64,000 nt of DNA, from the NCBI GenBank assembly GCA_934339005.1, contig CAKRHR010000003.1:1-64000 (forward strand). Direction: 5' to 3'. The translations under genes and the position numbers were made by a program. Of the stretch, positions 1 to 8,955 are shown piece by piece. Under the pieces are notes generated by a model, which did no database searches, was not told where the DNA came from, and saw only the letters and a list, made by a program, of their open reading frames with translations. Positions within the stretch are counted from its first letter, which is position 1. Each line of letters starts with the position of its first letter. The DNA comes from an uncultured Catenibacillus sp. (GTDB taxonomy: Bacteria > Bacillota > Clostridia > Lachnospirales > Lachnospiraceae).

Positions 1-1235
1 ATATGAGCCAGATGCCAATGCAGGTATCCTCAGGTGATAAGATTGATTTGATTACAACATTCCCGGCTGGTTCAGGTTCTTTCAGTGCGATGCAGTCTGC
101 TGGTCAGTTGACACCATTAAAAGATTTGCTGGAGGAATATGCGCCAGAAACATTAGAGGTTATGCCTGAGGTTGCATTGAAATCAACAACAGTTGGCGAT
201 GATATTTATGGCCTGCCTGTATTGACAGATTATACAAATGATGGCTATTGGGTTTGTAGAAAATCTTATATGGATGAGGTAGGTATGACAGTTGACGATA
301 TCCAGTCACAGGAAGATATTACAACGGCTTTTGAAAAAATGTATGCAGCACATCCGGAACTTAAGATGATTAGTTCAGGGGCACAAAATCTTACAAATTC
401 TTCAGGTACACAGAGTAATAATGTTGCATATGATTCACTTGGTACTGATATTGTTGCTGTTATGGTTGATAAAGACCCTACAAAGGTTGTAAGTTATTTT
501 GAAACAGAAGAATTTAAAGAAGAATTTAAAATTCTTCAGGACTGGTATAAAAAAGGTTATGTCGATAAAGATATTGCAACACGTACACAGGACCCGACAG
601 CAGATGCATCTGTAATTTCAGGCTTTTCAGGGGGCAATATGCTTCGTGTCAAAGGCTCAGACGGATTGGCAGGAGAGCCACGTATACATGCAAAATTAAC
701 TGAAGGCTATGTGACAACAAGTGCGATTGCAATCATGAATATGGCAGTACCTACATCTGCAACAGAACCTGAGGCTGCTGTCAAACTGATGAATCTGTGT
801 TATACAGATAAAGATGTTAAACAGCTTGTAAGCTATGGTATTGAAGGTGTCAACTATACATATACACCTGAAGAAGGTTTGGTAGTTAATGCAGACAGTA
901 ACTATGCACCGAATACAGTAGGTATTTTCGGAAATGTACTTTTGTGTGATCCGACAGCAGAATCAATTGAAATCGGTTATGATATGTCCAAAGTATCTCT
1001 GGATTCTTTAAAATATTCACCATTGCTTGGCTTCAGAATTGATTATTCAAATATTTCTTCAGAGGAAGCTGCGCTCCAGACAGTTTTCAACGAATATAAA
1101 GGTCAAGTGACAACAGGTGTTGCAGATGATGCAACGTATGATGAATTTATTGATAAAATGTATGCAAATGGATTGCAGAAATATATTGATGAAGTTCAGA
1201 AACAGCTTGATGAGTGGTATGCTGCACAGGAATAA
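1..1235 (+). CDS. Extracellular sugar-binding protein of an LplA-type ABC importer (5' end cut off)
   Basis: This is the C-terminal 410 codons of a solute-binding protein that should capture an oligosaccharide outside the cell and pass it to the two permeases that follow. The window starts inside the gene, so the signal peptide and lipobox are missing and the first in-frame ATG at position 3 is probably not the start. It aligns along its length with the complete binding protein at 12338-13948. Shared blocks include WYKKGYV-KD and EPEAAV--MNL-YTD, followed by GIEG--Y. That pattern is typical of binding proteins with a C-terminal DUF3502 domain, paired with LplB/LplC permeases in Clostridia and Bacilli. 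The ligand cannot be read from sequence; the neighbouring hydrolases suggest a plant-cell-wall oligosaccharide. Confidence 0.9.
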   Translation, partial: MSQMPMQVSSGDKIDLITTFPAGSGSFSAMQSAGQLTPLKDLLEEYAPETLEVMPEVALKSTTVGDDIYGLPVLTDYTNDGYWVCRKSYMDEVGMTVDDIQSQEDITTAFEKMYAAHPELKMISSGAQNLTNSSGTQSNNVAYDSLGTDIVAVMVDKDPTKVVSYFETEEFKEEFKILQDWYKKGYVDKDIATRTQDPTADASVISGFSGGNMLRVKGSDGLAGEPRIHAKLTEGYVTTSAIAIMNMAVPTSATEPEAAVKLMNLCYTDKDVKQLVSYGIEGVNYTYTPEEGLVVNADSNYAPNTVGIFGNVLLCDPTAESIEIGYDMSKVSLDSLKYSPLLGFRIDYSNISSEEAALQTVFNEYKGQVTTGVADDATYDEFIDKMYANGLQKYIDEVQKQLDEWYAAQE

Positions 1236-1260
1236 TTGTCTACGTAAAAGTTAAAAACGG

Positions 1261-1294
1261 AAAACGGGTGAACAAAAATGTTCCCCGTTTTTTT
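1261..1294 (+). terminator. Intrinsic terminator or processing hairpin between binding protein and permeases
   Basis: The arms AAAACGGGTGAAC and GTTCCCCGTTTT pair with one bulged T, around the loop AAAAAT, and run into a T tract (1288-1294). It lies between the binding-protein stop and the permease ribosome binding site. Partial termination here would give more binding protein than permease, a common arrangement in ABC import operons. Confidence 0.75.
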
Positions 1295-1323
1295 AAATAA
1301 CAGTCTGAAAGGTGCGGGTGATT

Positions 1324-2670
1324 ATGAAAAAAAAGTTTAAAATTTTCTCATATCAGGGTCAGATTCTGTTTGATATGCTTCTGGTAGCTGTTTTATCAAT
1401 ACTTACAATGAATCTGCCTTTTGCTCAGTATGTTTACAAAAAGAAAAAGTATATGTTAACAGGCTTCAGTTTCTTCTCAGAGCATAAGATTCAAAAGGGC
1501 ACAGTGATTGTACCTTCAACAAAAATTGTGGTTGCACTGTTGATTGTCATTATATTATCAGCAATGGTTGCAATTGTATTTCCAAAAATTAAGAAAATCC
1601 GTATATCCGGATATCTGCTTGCATTAACAGGTATTTTCCAGTTTGGTACCAGTATCTTCTTTAAGATACAGTTGGAGTATATTCTGACGGATGTCAAAAA
1701 ATATAATCTGGGATATGGTGTTTGGATTGAAGCGGTTCTGGGACTTTTAATTATTGCAAGAGCAATGCAGATTTTGTATAAAAATAATGTCTTATCAGCA
1801 CTGGATTTTATGGTAATGCCGGGATGTATTTATCTGCTGATTAATAATTATTTCCCTATGCTTGGTATATTCATTGCTTTTAAGGATATTGATTATTCTG
1901 TCGGTATTTTTAACAGTAAATGGGTTGGTCTGACAAATTTTAAATATTTGTTTGCTTCCTCTGATGCATGGGTAATGACGCGTAATACAATTTTATATAA
2001 TATTGCTTTTATTGTCCTTGGTAATATTTTTGCAATAGTTATTGGCATTATGTTGAATGAATTGTTTTCAAAAAAGTTACAGAAATTATATCAGACATTA
2101 ATCTTATTGCCTCAGTTGATTTCAATTATTATTGTTTCATATATCGTATTTGCATTTTTGAGCAATGAAGCCGGTCTGATTACAAAAAGATTAATGGCAG
2201 ACAGTGGCATCAACTTTTATAATTCTCCGGGTTACTGGCCGTTTATTCTGGTATTTATTTACCTGTGGAAGGGTGTTGGCTACAGTTCGATTATTTATCT
2301 GTCTTCCATTGTCGGTATCGACAGAACATTATATGAAGCTGCCTATGTGGATGGCGCAAATAAATTCCAACAGATTTTTAAGATTACATTGCCGCTGATA
2401 CGACCAACAATCATTACTTTGGTTATTCTGGCAGTCGGAAGAATCTTCTTCTCGGATTTTGGTCTGTTTTATCAGGTGCCAATGAATTCCGGTGCACTTT
2501 ATTCGGTCACACAGACAATTGATACATATGTCTATCGAAGTTTGCTTCAGTTAAATAATATTTCGATGTCATCTGCAGCAAGTTTGTATCAGTCCATTGT
2601 CGGCTTTGTTGTTGTATTACTGGCAAACTGGATTGTTCGTAAAGTAGACAGTGAAAATGCTATGTTTTAA
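1324..2670 (+). CDS. ABC transporter permease, LplB type, with extra N-terminal membrane region
   Basis: One of two membrane subunits of the sugar importer. The C-terminal part (from about residue 165) matches an ordinary LplB/UgpA permease: a first helix near MPGCIYLL, then the conserved coupling loop YEAAYVDGANKFQQIF near residues 335-352, which contacts the ATPase. Before that there are about 165 additional residues with four likely membrane helices, so the 448-residue protein is much longer than the roughly 300-320 usual for the family. I chose ATG 1324 because AAAGGTG at 1308-1314 sits at good spacing; the in-frame GTG at 1312 lies inside that ribosome binding site. No ATP-binding subunit is encoded here. 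These systems often share a general MsmK/UgpC-type ATPase encoded elsewhere. Confidence 0.9.
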   Translation: MKKKFKIFSYQGQILFDMLLVAVLSILTMNLPFAQYVYKKKKYMLTGFSFFSEHKIQKGTVIVPSTKIVVALLIVIILSAMVAIVFPKIKKIRISGYLLALTGIFQFGTSIFFKIQLEYILTDVKKYNLGYGVWIEAVLGLLIIARAMQILYKNNVLSALDFMVMPGCIYLLINNYFPMLGIFIAFKDIDYSVGIFNSKWVGLTNFKYLFASSDAWVMTRNTILYNIAFIVLGNIFAIVIGIMLNELFSKKLQKLYQTLILLPQLISIIIVSYIVFAFLSNEAGLITKRLMADSGINFYNSPGYWPFILVFIYLWKGVGYSSIIYLSSIVGIDRTLYEAAYVDGANKFQQIFKITLPLIRPTIITLVILAVGRIFFSDFGLFYQVPMNSGALYSVTQTIDTYVYRSLLQLNNISMSSAASLYQSIVGFVVVLLANWIVRKVDSENAMF

Positions 2671-2682
2671 GGAGAAGAAAAT

Positions 2683-3612
2683 ATGAAAAAGGAAAAAATC
2701 AAAATAAACGAAGAATATAGCAATACAAGTGTCAGGGGAAAAGGCGAATATACTTTTCAGGTATTTTCACATATTGTATTGATTGTCCTTTCGCTGTTAG
2801 CTGTTTTGCCATTTGTTCTTTTGATTATGAGTTCATTGACCGATGAAGACAGTTTGCTTTTGAATGGTTATTCATTCTTTCCCCAAAAATTCAGTACATA
2901 TGCCTATGAATATCTTTTTGTGACAAATTTAAAAAGTATTATGTCTTCTTATGGCATTACAGTTTTTGTTACATTAGTTGGCTTGATTTTAAGTCTTTTG
3001 ATTACACCAATGCTTGCATATCCTCTGAGTCGGAAAGATTATGCAAGGGGTAAAAAAGTTTCTTTTTATGTATTTTTCACAATGTTATTTAATGGTGGAC
3101 TGGTGCCGTCTTATATGATGTGGACACAGGTATTCCATTTGAAAAATACAATATTTGCATTGATTATTCCAACGTTACTTTTAAATGGATTTAATGTTAT
3201 TCTGATGCGTTCAAACTTTCAGAGTAATATTCATCCGGCAATGATTGAGGCCGCCAAGATTGATGGCGCAGGTGAATTTTATATTTATCGTAAGATTATA
3301 TTGCCGTTATCATTACCGATTATGGCAACAATTGGATTGATGACAGGTATTAATTATTGGAATGACTGGACAAATGGTCTGTATTATGTGACAAATTCAA
3401 AACTTTATAGCTTACAGCAGTTGTTAAATACAATTATGACAAATATACAGGCACTGACACAAATGACAACAGTCACTGTCACACAGAAAATGCCGAGTAC
3501 TTCCATTCGAATGGCTATGGCAGTCATTGGCGTTATCCCGGTACTGGTGTTGTACCCTTTCTTTCAGAAATATTTTGTAAAGGGTATTGCACTGGGTGGT
3601 GTCAAAGAATAA
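2683..3612 (+). CDS. ABC transporter permease, LplC/YtcP type
   Basis: Second membrane subunit of the importer, of the MalG-like carbohydrate permease class. It has an N-terminal helix near residues 29-50, further hydrophobic segments, and the conserved cytoplasmic coupling loop IEAAKIDGAGEFYIYRKI near residues 187-205. Its length (309 residues) and its end in a short KGIALGGVKE tail are typical of LplC/YtcP proteins. The gene starts 12 bases after the LplB-type permease with AAGGAGAAG as ribosome binding site. It is followed within 21 bases by the esterase, so the transporter and hydrolases are probably one transcript. Confidence 0.92.
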   Translation: MKKEKIKINEEYSNTSVRGKGEYTFQVFSHIVLIVLSLLAVLPFVLLIMSSLTDEDSLLLNGYSFFPQKFSTYAYEYLFVTNLKSIMSSYGITVFVTLVGLILSLLITPMLAYPLSRKDYARGKKVSFYVFFTMLFNGGLVPSYMMWTQVFHLKNTIFALIIPTLLLNGFNVILMRSNFQSNIHPAMIEAAKIDGAGEFYIYRKIILPLSLPIMATIGLMTGINYWNDWTNGLYYVTNSKLYSLQQLLNTIMTNIQALTQMTTVTVTQKMPSTSIRMAMAVIGVIPVLVLYPFFQKYFVKGIALGGVKE

Positions 3613-3633
3613 TGGAACAGGAGAAACAGTGAG

Positions 3634-4953
3634 ATGGTTATTTCTACAAAACTTGGGAAAATAGAGGGTGTTGATTTTGATACATGTATTGAGTACCGTA
3701 AAGTGCCATATGCAAAACCGCCGGTAGGTGATCTGCGGTGGAAAGCACCGGTGCCTGTTGAACCGTGGGAAGGTACACTGGATGCAACAAAATACGGTAA
3801 TCGATGCATGGCATGTGATTTAGCAGATGCGTTTTATGGAAAAGAATTTTATGATAATCCGGCATTTGCACGTACAATGGGAGAAGATTGTTTGTATATC
3901 AATATATGGACACCGAAGGATTATAAAGATAAAAAATATCCGGTAGCTTTCTGGATACATGGCGGTGCATTTGCTTCAGGCTATGCAACTGAAAAAGAAT
4001 TTGACGGAAAAGCGTTTTGTGAGCGAGGAGTTATATTGGTCAGTGTGGAATATCGCTGCAATATATTTGGTTTTTTTGCACATCCGTGGCTGAACGAAGA
4101 AAATCCTGAACATATTTCCGGAAACTATGGTATTTATGACCAGATTTGTGCTTTGAAATGGGTATATGATTATATTGAAGCCTTTGGCGGTGATCCGGAG
4201 AACATTACGATTTTTGGACAAAGTGCGGGGGCGATGAGTGTACAGACACTTGTATCCACCAAACTGACCGGCAATATGATAGCGAAAGCCATCATGCAAA
4301 GCGGCGGTTCATATGCTACGGGACTGCATACGGATATTTCCCTGAAGCAGCAGGAAGCTTACGGAGAAGAATTTGTCAAAATGATGCATGTGCATAGTCT
4401 GGCAGAATTAAGATCCAAATCTGCCGAAGAAATTATTGCAACGCATAAACCGCTGATGGATTTGCTTATGCCAAGGGTGCATGGATTATATCATGCGCCG
4501 ACTATAGATGGTAAATTACTGGACGATACCTATTATCATATTATGGATAAAGGTGAGATTAAAGATATTCCGTATATGCTTGGTTCAACAAAAAATGACA
4601 TTATGACAACACCGGAGATGGTTAAAAAGGGTGAATATTCAGATTTGTATAAAGGCGTTATAAGTTTTAGTCATAAACTGGAGGAGCTGAATCGAAAGCC
4701 GGCATATACATATTATTTTAAACATAACCTGCCGGGGGATGACATGGGCGCATGGCATTCATCCGAATTGTGGTATATGTTTGGTACATTAGACCGCTGC
4801 TGGCGGGATTTCACGGAAAAAGACCGGGCATTAAGCAAAGAAATGCTGGATTACTGGACGAATTTTATGAAAACCGGCGATCCAAATGGTGAAGGTCTGG
4901 AAGAATGGCGTGCGTGCAGTAAAGAGAATTCTTTTATCAAAGTATTTGAATAA
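3634..4953 (+). CDS. Type-B carboxylesterase (para-nitrobenzyl esterase family)
   Basis: A serine esterase of the alpha/beta-hydrolase fold with no signal peptide, so presumably cytoplasmic. The N-terminal block DCLYINIWTPK is diagnostic of the type-B carboxylesterase family. The nucleophile elbow GQSAG lies at residues 195-199 (Ser197), and a likely catalytic histidine is H375 in GAWHSSELWY. At 439 residues it is shorter than the roughly 490-550 common in the family, with the loss toward the C-terminal half. Between an importer and a GH3 glycosidase it most plausibly removes acetyl or other ester groups from imported oligosaccharides; that substrate is inference. Confidence 0.88.
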   Translation: MVISTKLGKIEGVDFDTCIEYRKVPYAKPPVGDLRWKAPVPVEPWEGTLDATKYGNRCMACDLADAFYGKEFYDNPAFARTMGEDCLYINIWTPKDYKDKKYPVAFWIHGGAFASGYATEKEFDGKAFCERGVILVSVEYRCNIFGFFAHPWLNEENPEHISGNYGIYDQICALKWVYDYIEAFGGDPENITIFGQSAGAMSVQTLVSTKLTGNMIAKAIMQSGGSYATGLHTDISLKQQEAYGEEFVKMMHVHSLAELRSKSAEEIIATHKPLMDLLMPRVHGLYHAPTIDGKLLDDTYYHIMDKGEIKDIPYMLGSTKNDIMTTPEMVKKGEYSDLYKGVISFSHKLEELNRKPAYTYYFKHNLPGDDMGAWHSSELWYMFGTLDRCWRDFTEKDRALSKEMLDYWTNFMKTGDPNGEGLEEWRACSKENSFIKVFE

Positions 4954-4995
4954 ATGGTCTGAAACAGTTTTTGATAATAAGGAGATTATACATCA

Positions 4996-7692
4996 ATGAA
5001 TGAGGAAAATTCAAAAAAATTGCCTGAGGTAAGTGATGCAACGGCTTTTATTTTGAAAATGGTTGCAAAAAAGTCTACAGGTCATTCATGCATATATCTT
5101 GACAGTGATACAGTTTATAATATTGATGATATGGATCCGCGTGCTTATATGCAGGAACGAAGAATGTCAGGCTGTTATACGGTGATTTCAAGTGCGATGA
5201 TTAATCCGGAGTATCCGGGAGAAGTGTGGATTGATGGTGAATATGCCGGCGATGCAGTCATTGGCAATAAAGATGTAATACAGACCATTGGCTTTTTTGT
5301 AAGAAAGAAATTTACAGAATATGGCAAGACATATCATATTAAATATTGTCATGCTGTTGCAGATAATGGATACGAGCTTGAACCTTTTGAAATAGATATT
5401 ACGACATTGCCTAAGAAATATCCCGGAGAAAAATATCCGGAACATGATTTACTTGTGCTTCAGGCTGCCAGAGAAGGTGCTGTACTTTTGAAAAATCATC
5501 GTCAGGCATTACCGTTAGGGAAAAACAATGTTGTAAATATTTTTGGCAAGGGCGGACCGGCGTACAGACTTGGCTGTGTAGGGGCGGGGAAAATCAATCC
5601 GCGCTACGGTATTCGTCTGGAAGAAGGTATTGATAAGTATACAACACTTAAATTGAATCATGAGTTGTTTGATTTCTATCGTGATGAAAAAGATATTATG
5701 CCGGATGCAGATATGCTTCAACGGGCTAAAACACAAAATGATACAGCAGTGATTGTGATTACAAGAGGCACGGGAGAATCTATTGATAATACACCAACGG
5801 CTGGAAGCTATTATCTGACGGAGGAAGAAAAAAATCTGCTTAAAAATGTAAGCGAAGCATTCTCAAAAACAGTTGTATTGTTAAATACAGGATTTCCAAT
5901 TGAAATGGGATGGGAAGAAAAATATCGGATAGATGCGGTTTTATGGACCGGTTTAAATGGTATGGCAGGCGGACAGGCTGTGGCAGAAATTCTGGAGGGA
6001 ACGACATGTCCATCAGGCAAATTGCCGGATACATGGGCTATGGATTATTATGATTATCCGTCTTCTTTGAATTTCTGTCTGCCGACACCGGATGTTATGC
6101 AGGACAGATTTAACAAAATGAGATATGCTGTCAATGTATACGAAGAAGATATGTATGTCGGATATCGGTATTTTAATACATTTCACAAAAAAGCTGCTTA
6201 TAATTTTGGACACGGACTTTCCTATACAAAGTTTTCTAAGGAAGTGCTGCTATTTAACCAGAATGGTGCGCATGTGCATTTGAAAATCAGAGTTACGAAT
6301 ACAGGCTGCGTTGCAGGTAAAGAGGCCGTTTTGATTTATGCACATATATCGGATGGCAGGATTGAACAGCCAGAACGGAGATTGGTTGCTTTTTCAAAAA
6401 CACATACATTAGCGTCGCATGAAATAGAGGTGCTGACATTTGATATTCCGGCAAAACGATTTGAATCCTATGATGAACTAAATGCTATATGGACTATCGA
6501 GGAAGGGACAATTACACTGTATGCTGGTGATGATGTTGATTTGGCTGAAAAAATTGCTGAATTTAATGTAGATGAGCAAATTGTGCTTCAATATGTGGAA
6601 AACAGAGTTTATCCACCATTTAATTTCCGTGGAATGAGCAAAATGGATATAGAAAATACATGGCCAAAAGGCGAGATGAGTCATTACTATGTTTCAGAAA
6701 CAGTGCCATTTGAAAGAAAAAGGAAAAACTTTGAAGCAACGAATGATGAAGCACAACAAGGGAATGAAAGTTTAATTACATTTCCAATGTTGATTGAAAA
6801 TCCGAAACTTATAGATGCGTTTATAGCACAATTGAGCGATTATGATCTGGCAAGAATGTCTGTTGGCGGAAGAACCGGCTGGGGTGTGGATGATAATGGC
6901 TTCGCAGGCACATTGTACACGGAAGGAAAATTAGAAAAATACAAACTGCCGGAATACTATTTTGCAGATGGTAATAATGGATTAAATATGTTTGAAGCCA
7001 ATATCGGATTTCCGGTGTCCAATGTTTTAGGTGCGACCTTTAATATGCAGTTATCTTATGAAGAGGGCAAAGCCATTGCAAGAGAAGCAAAGGATATGAA
7101 TCTTCAATGTATTTTAGCACCGGCAATGAATTTGCATCGGAATATTTTATGTGGACGTCATTCAGAATATTTCAGTGAAGACCCGTTACTGGCAGGTTGT
7201 ATGGGCGGCATGGAAAGTAAAGGATTGGAAGATGGTGGCGTTTCAAGTTGTATGAAACATTTCTTTGCAAACAATGCGGAAACGATTCGTCAGTGTAGTC
7301 ATAGTATTATGTCAGAACGTGCAGCGCGTGAGTTATATTTGAAGGTTTTTGAAATTGCCCTGGAAATAAATGAAGCGGATGCATTTATGACAGGATATAA
7401 TTTGGCAAACGGTGCTTACTGCGCAGGTGATTCGGAATTACTTATTGGTATTCTTCGCAAAGAATGGGGATATTCAGGTTATGTGATGACAGACTGGGGG
7501 TCCAGCAATAATTGTGATGTTGTACAGATTATCGGAAGCGGAAACAGTTGGATTGCGCCCGGAGAAATGGATGACAGCGAGGTTTTGCCGTTGGTAGAAG
7601 CAATGCAAGATGGAATACTTGAACGTGCGCGTGTGAGGAAAAATGTTAAGGATATGTATACGAGTATTCTTAAACATTATATAATGATGTAA
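4996..7692 (+). CDS. Glycoside hydrolase family 3 with permuted domain order (beta-glucosidase or beta-xylosidase)
   Basis: Cytoplasmic retaining glycosidase, 898 residues. The domain order is reversed relative to most family members. The region resembling the GH3 C-terminal domain comes first (about residues 150-365), then a fibronectin-III-like segment (about 400-500), and the catalytic TIM-barrel domain last (about 620-890). This permutation is known from some rumen bacterial enzymes such as those of Butyrivibrio and Ruminococcus. In the barrel I see GRHSEYFSEDP, the KH pair at 754-755, and the nucleophile aspartate D833 in VMTDWGSS. The specificity (glucose or xylose at the non-reducing end) cannot be decided by eye. 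The gene ends at the first copy of a recurring 14-base motif that overlaps its stop codon. Confidence 0.93.
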   Translation: MNEENSKKLPEVSDATAFILKMVAKKSTGHSCIYLDSDTVYNIDDMDPRAYMQERRMSGCYTVISSAMINPEYPGEVWIDGEYAGDAVIGNKDVIQTIGFFVRKKFTEYGKTYHIKYCHAVADNGYELEPFEIDITTLPKKYPGEKYPEHDLLVLQAAREGAVLLKNHRQALPLGKNNVVNIFGKGGPAYRLGCVGAGKINPRYGIRLEEGIDKYTTLKLNHELFDFYRDEKDIMPDADMLQRAKTQNDTAVIVITRGTGESIDNTPTAGSYYLTEEEKNLLKNVSEAFSKTVVLLNTGFPIEMGWEEKYRIDAVLWTGLNGMAGGQAVAEILEGTTCPSGKLPDTWAMDYYDYPSSLNFCLPTPDVMQDRFNKMRYAVNVYEEDMYVGYRYFNTFHKKAAYNFGHGLSYTKFSKEVLLFNQNGAHVHLKIRVTNTGCVAGKEAVLIYAHISDGRIEQPERRLVAFSKTHTLASHEIEVLTFDIPAKRFESYDELNAIWTIEEGTITLYAGDDVDLAEKIAEFNVDEQIVLQYVENRVYPPFNFRGMSKMDIENTWPKGEMSHYYVSETVPFERKRKNFEATNDEAQQGNESLITFPMLIENPKLIDAFIAQLSDYDLARMSVGGRTGWGVDDNGFAGTLYTEGKLEKYKLPEYYFADGNNGLNMFEANIGFPVSNVLGATFNMQLSYEEGKAIAREAKDMNLQCILAPAMNLHRNILCGRHSEYFSEDPLLAGCMGGMESKGLEDGGVSSCMKHFFANNAETIRQCSHSIMSERAARELYLKVFEIALEINEADAFMTGYNLANGAYCAGDSELLIGILRKEWGYSGYVMTDWGSSNNCDVVQIIGSGNSWIAPGEMDDSEVLPLVEAMQDGILERARVRKNVKDMYTSILKHYIMM

Positions 7693-7706
7693 GTGTCCAA
7701 GGTCTG
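7684..7706 (-). repeat. Copy of a dispersed 3'-end motif (reverse orientation)
   Basis: ATGATGTAAGTGTC at 7684-7697 overlaps the GH3 stop codon. The same 14 bases occur at the GH31 stop, and their reverse complement follows the SGNH gene. Read on the minus strand it resembles the looser family ACTTTTGACCCTGATATCAT found at further gene ends in this window. Confidence 0.55.
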
Positions 7707-7728
7707 AATTGCGATTGCACTTGCACTC

Positions 7729-7800
7729 ATAGCATAATTTAGTTTGCATCATCAATTGACAATAAACTAATAGATTTTTATAATAAATATATTATGCTAT
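7729..7800 (+). promoter_or_regulatory. Perfect-consensus sigma-A promoter enclosed by nested inverted repeats
   Basis: TTGACA (7756-7761), a 17-base spacer and TATAAT (7779-7784) give an exact consensus promoter for the SGNH esterase gene. It is bracketed by a 10-base inverted repeat, ATAGCATAAT at 7729-7738 and ATTATGCTAT at 7791-7800. The right arm lies at the expected transcription start. A second inverted repeat, TTAGTTT (7739-7745) and AAACTAA (7764-7770), straddles the -35 box. A consensus promoter with symmetric sites around it suggests repressor control; the regulator is unknown. Confidence 0.8.
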
Positions 7801-7833
7801 TTATGGTTTCTATATTTTTATTGGAGGGGTATG

Positions 7834-8673
7834 ATGAAAACAAATTTTAGAACACCAGAAAAGTATGCACAGGCAGCGATAAAATTAAGCAGGGAAGTAT
7901 GTGCTGTCGGTGATGTGCGGCCGGAACATTTTAAGAAAGTTATGAAAGAAAACAGAGGAGGAATTAATGCATTCAGCCCATATGGTCCAACAAAAGACGG
8001 ACTTGAAAGAAAAAATCCGGTAATCGTAGCTTTAGGGGACAGTGTGACAGCGGGACATTTTGAGTTTAATGGAGATCCGTTGGAACTATATGCTAAATTG
8101 GAAGCAGGACTTCTGAATGAAGAACAGTCTGTTGAAGTGACGGATGCCAGAGTCTGTTATCTGGAACAGTTTCGAGGAATGCTTATTGATAAATATGAGC
8201 AGACATCAGTCAGTACGATTAACAGTGGTATAGCTGGCGATACAATTTATGGTATGTTAAAACGTGTTTATCGTGATGTGGTACGTTATCAGCCAGATTT
8301 GGTAATTATTAACGGCTCATTGAACTGGAATGACGAAAATGGGACAAATGAAGATTATGAAAATGCGTTACTGAAAGTAATTACAATTATTAAAGAGGAA
8401 ACGAAAGCAGACATTGTTCTTCTGACACCAAACATGGAGATTCGTCCACCATTTTTCCCAGTTCCTGAAAAATCAACGCTTAAGGAACGTGTTGAGGTTA
8501 TGAGAAAATTAGCAGATAAGGAAAAAGTGTGCCTTGCTGATGCATATAAAGTATGGGAAGTATACGAATCAGAAGGATATCCTGTCAGTGAACTTCTTGC
8601 AAATAAATCAAATCATCCGTCAGTAACGGGACATACGATGTATGCCGAGGTATTAATGCAATTGATAAAATGA
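7834..8673 (+). CDS. SGNH/GDSL-family esterase
   Basis: Hydrolase of the SGNH fold, 279 residues, no signal peptide. The nucleophile serine is S70 in VALGDSVTAG. The oxyanion-hole glycine lies in SGIAGDTIYG and the asparagine block in INGSLNWND. The catalytic histidine is H261 in KSNHPS. The residue three before the histidine, normally an aspartate in the D-x-x-H block, is a lysine (K258), so a different acid or a dyad must operate. I prefer ATG 7834 over ATG 7831 because GGAGG at 7823-7827 then has 6-base spacing. It has its own strong promoter inside a sugar-utilisation locus and is probably an acetyl esterase acting on decorated oligosaccharides. Confidence 0.82.
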   Translation: MKTNFRTPEKYAQAAIKLSREVCAVGDVRPEHFKKVMKENRGGINAFSPYGPTKDGLERKNPVIVALGDSVTAGHFEFNGDPLELYAKLEAGLLNEEQSVEVTDARVCYLEQFRGMLIDKYEQTSVSTINSGIAGDTIYGMLKRVYRDVVRYQPDLVIINGSLNWNDENGTNEDYENALLKVITIIKEETKADIVLLTPNMEIRPPFFPVPEKSTLKERVEVMRKLADKEKVCLADAYKVWEVYESEGYPVSELLANKSNHPSVTGHTMYAEVLMQLIK

Positions 8674-8682
8674 TGCAGGCTG

Positions 8683-8703
8683 GACTTTTGACACTTACAT
8701 CAT
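8683..8703 (+). repeat. Copy of the dispersed 3'-end motif (forward orientation)
   Basis: GACTTTTGACACTTACATCA at 8683-8702 starts ten bases after the SGNH stop codon. Positions 8690-8703 are the exact reverse complement of the 14 bases at the GH3 and GH31 stops. Confidence 0.55.
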
Positions 8704-8742
8704 AAAATTGTGAAATAAAAAATTTAATTTATTGTATCTTGA

Positions 8743-8793
8743 AACAGCAGGGATAATATTGACTTTATATAGGTCGATATTATCCCTGCTGTT
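8743..8793 (+). promoter_or_regulatory. 21-base inverted repeat, terminator-like hairpin or operator
   Basis: Arms at 8743-8763 and 8773-8793 are complementary over 21 bases with a single G-U pair, around a 9-base AT-rich loop. No T tract follows. The right arm ends inside the -35 box of the promoter at 8792-8820. It can act as a 3' hairpin for the SGNH transcript, as an operator for the AraC-type gene, or both. Confidence 0.65.
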
Positions 8794-8820
8794 GACATAT
8801 AAGGTATATTCTACTAAAAT
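8792..8820 (+). promoter_or_regulatory. Sigma-A promoter of the AraC-type regulator
   Basis: TTGACA at 8792-8797, 17-base spacer, TAAAAT at 8815-8820. The predicted transcript starts near 8827 and leaves a leader of about 130 bases before the preferred start codon at 8956. Confidence 0.75.
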
Positions 8821-8955
8821 AAATTTTGTTATAAAACATACATGTTGCATATGTTTTGCTTGAGAAAAGTGAACTATATGTGCATTAATGACAAAAATGT
8901 GCAATGTATGTGCAACAGGATACAAAATGGATATTACGGACAAACAGGGTGGATT

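Noticed and set aside
8842..8955. N-terminal extension of the AraC-type protein
   Set aside because: The added 38 residues are cysteine-rich and unlike AraC starts; ATG 8956 gives the normal domain start, although the ribosome binding site is not decisive.
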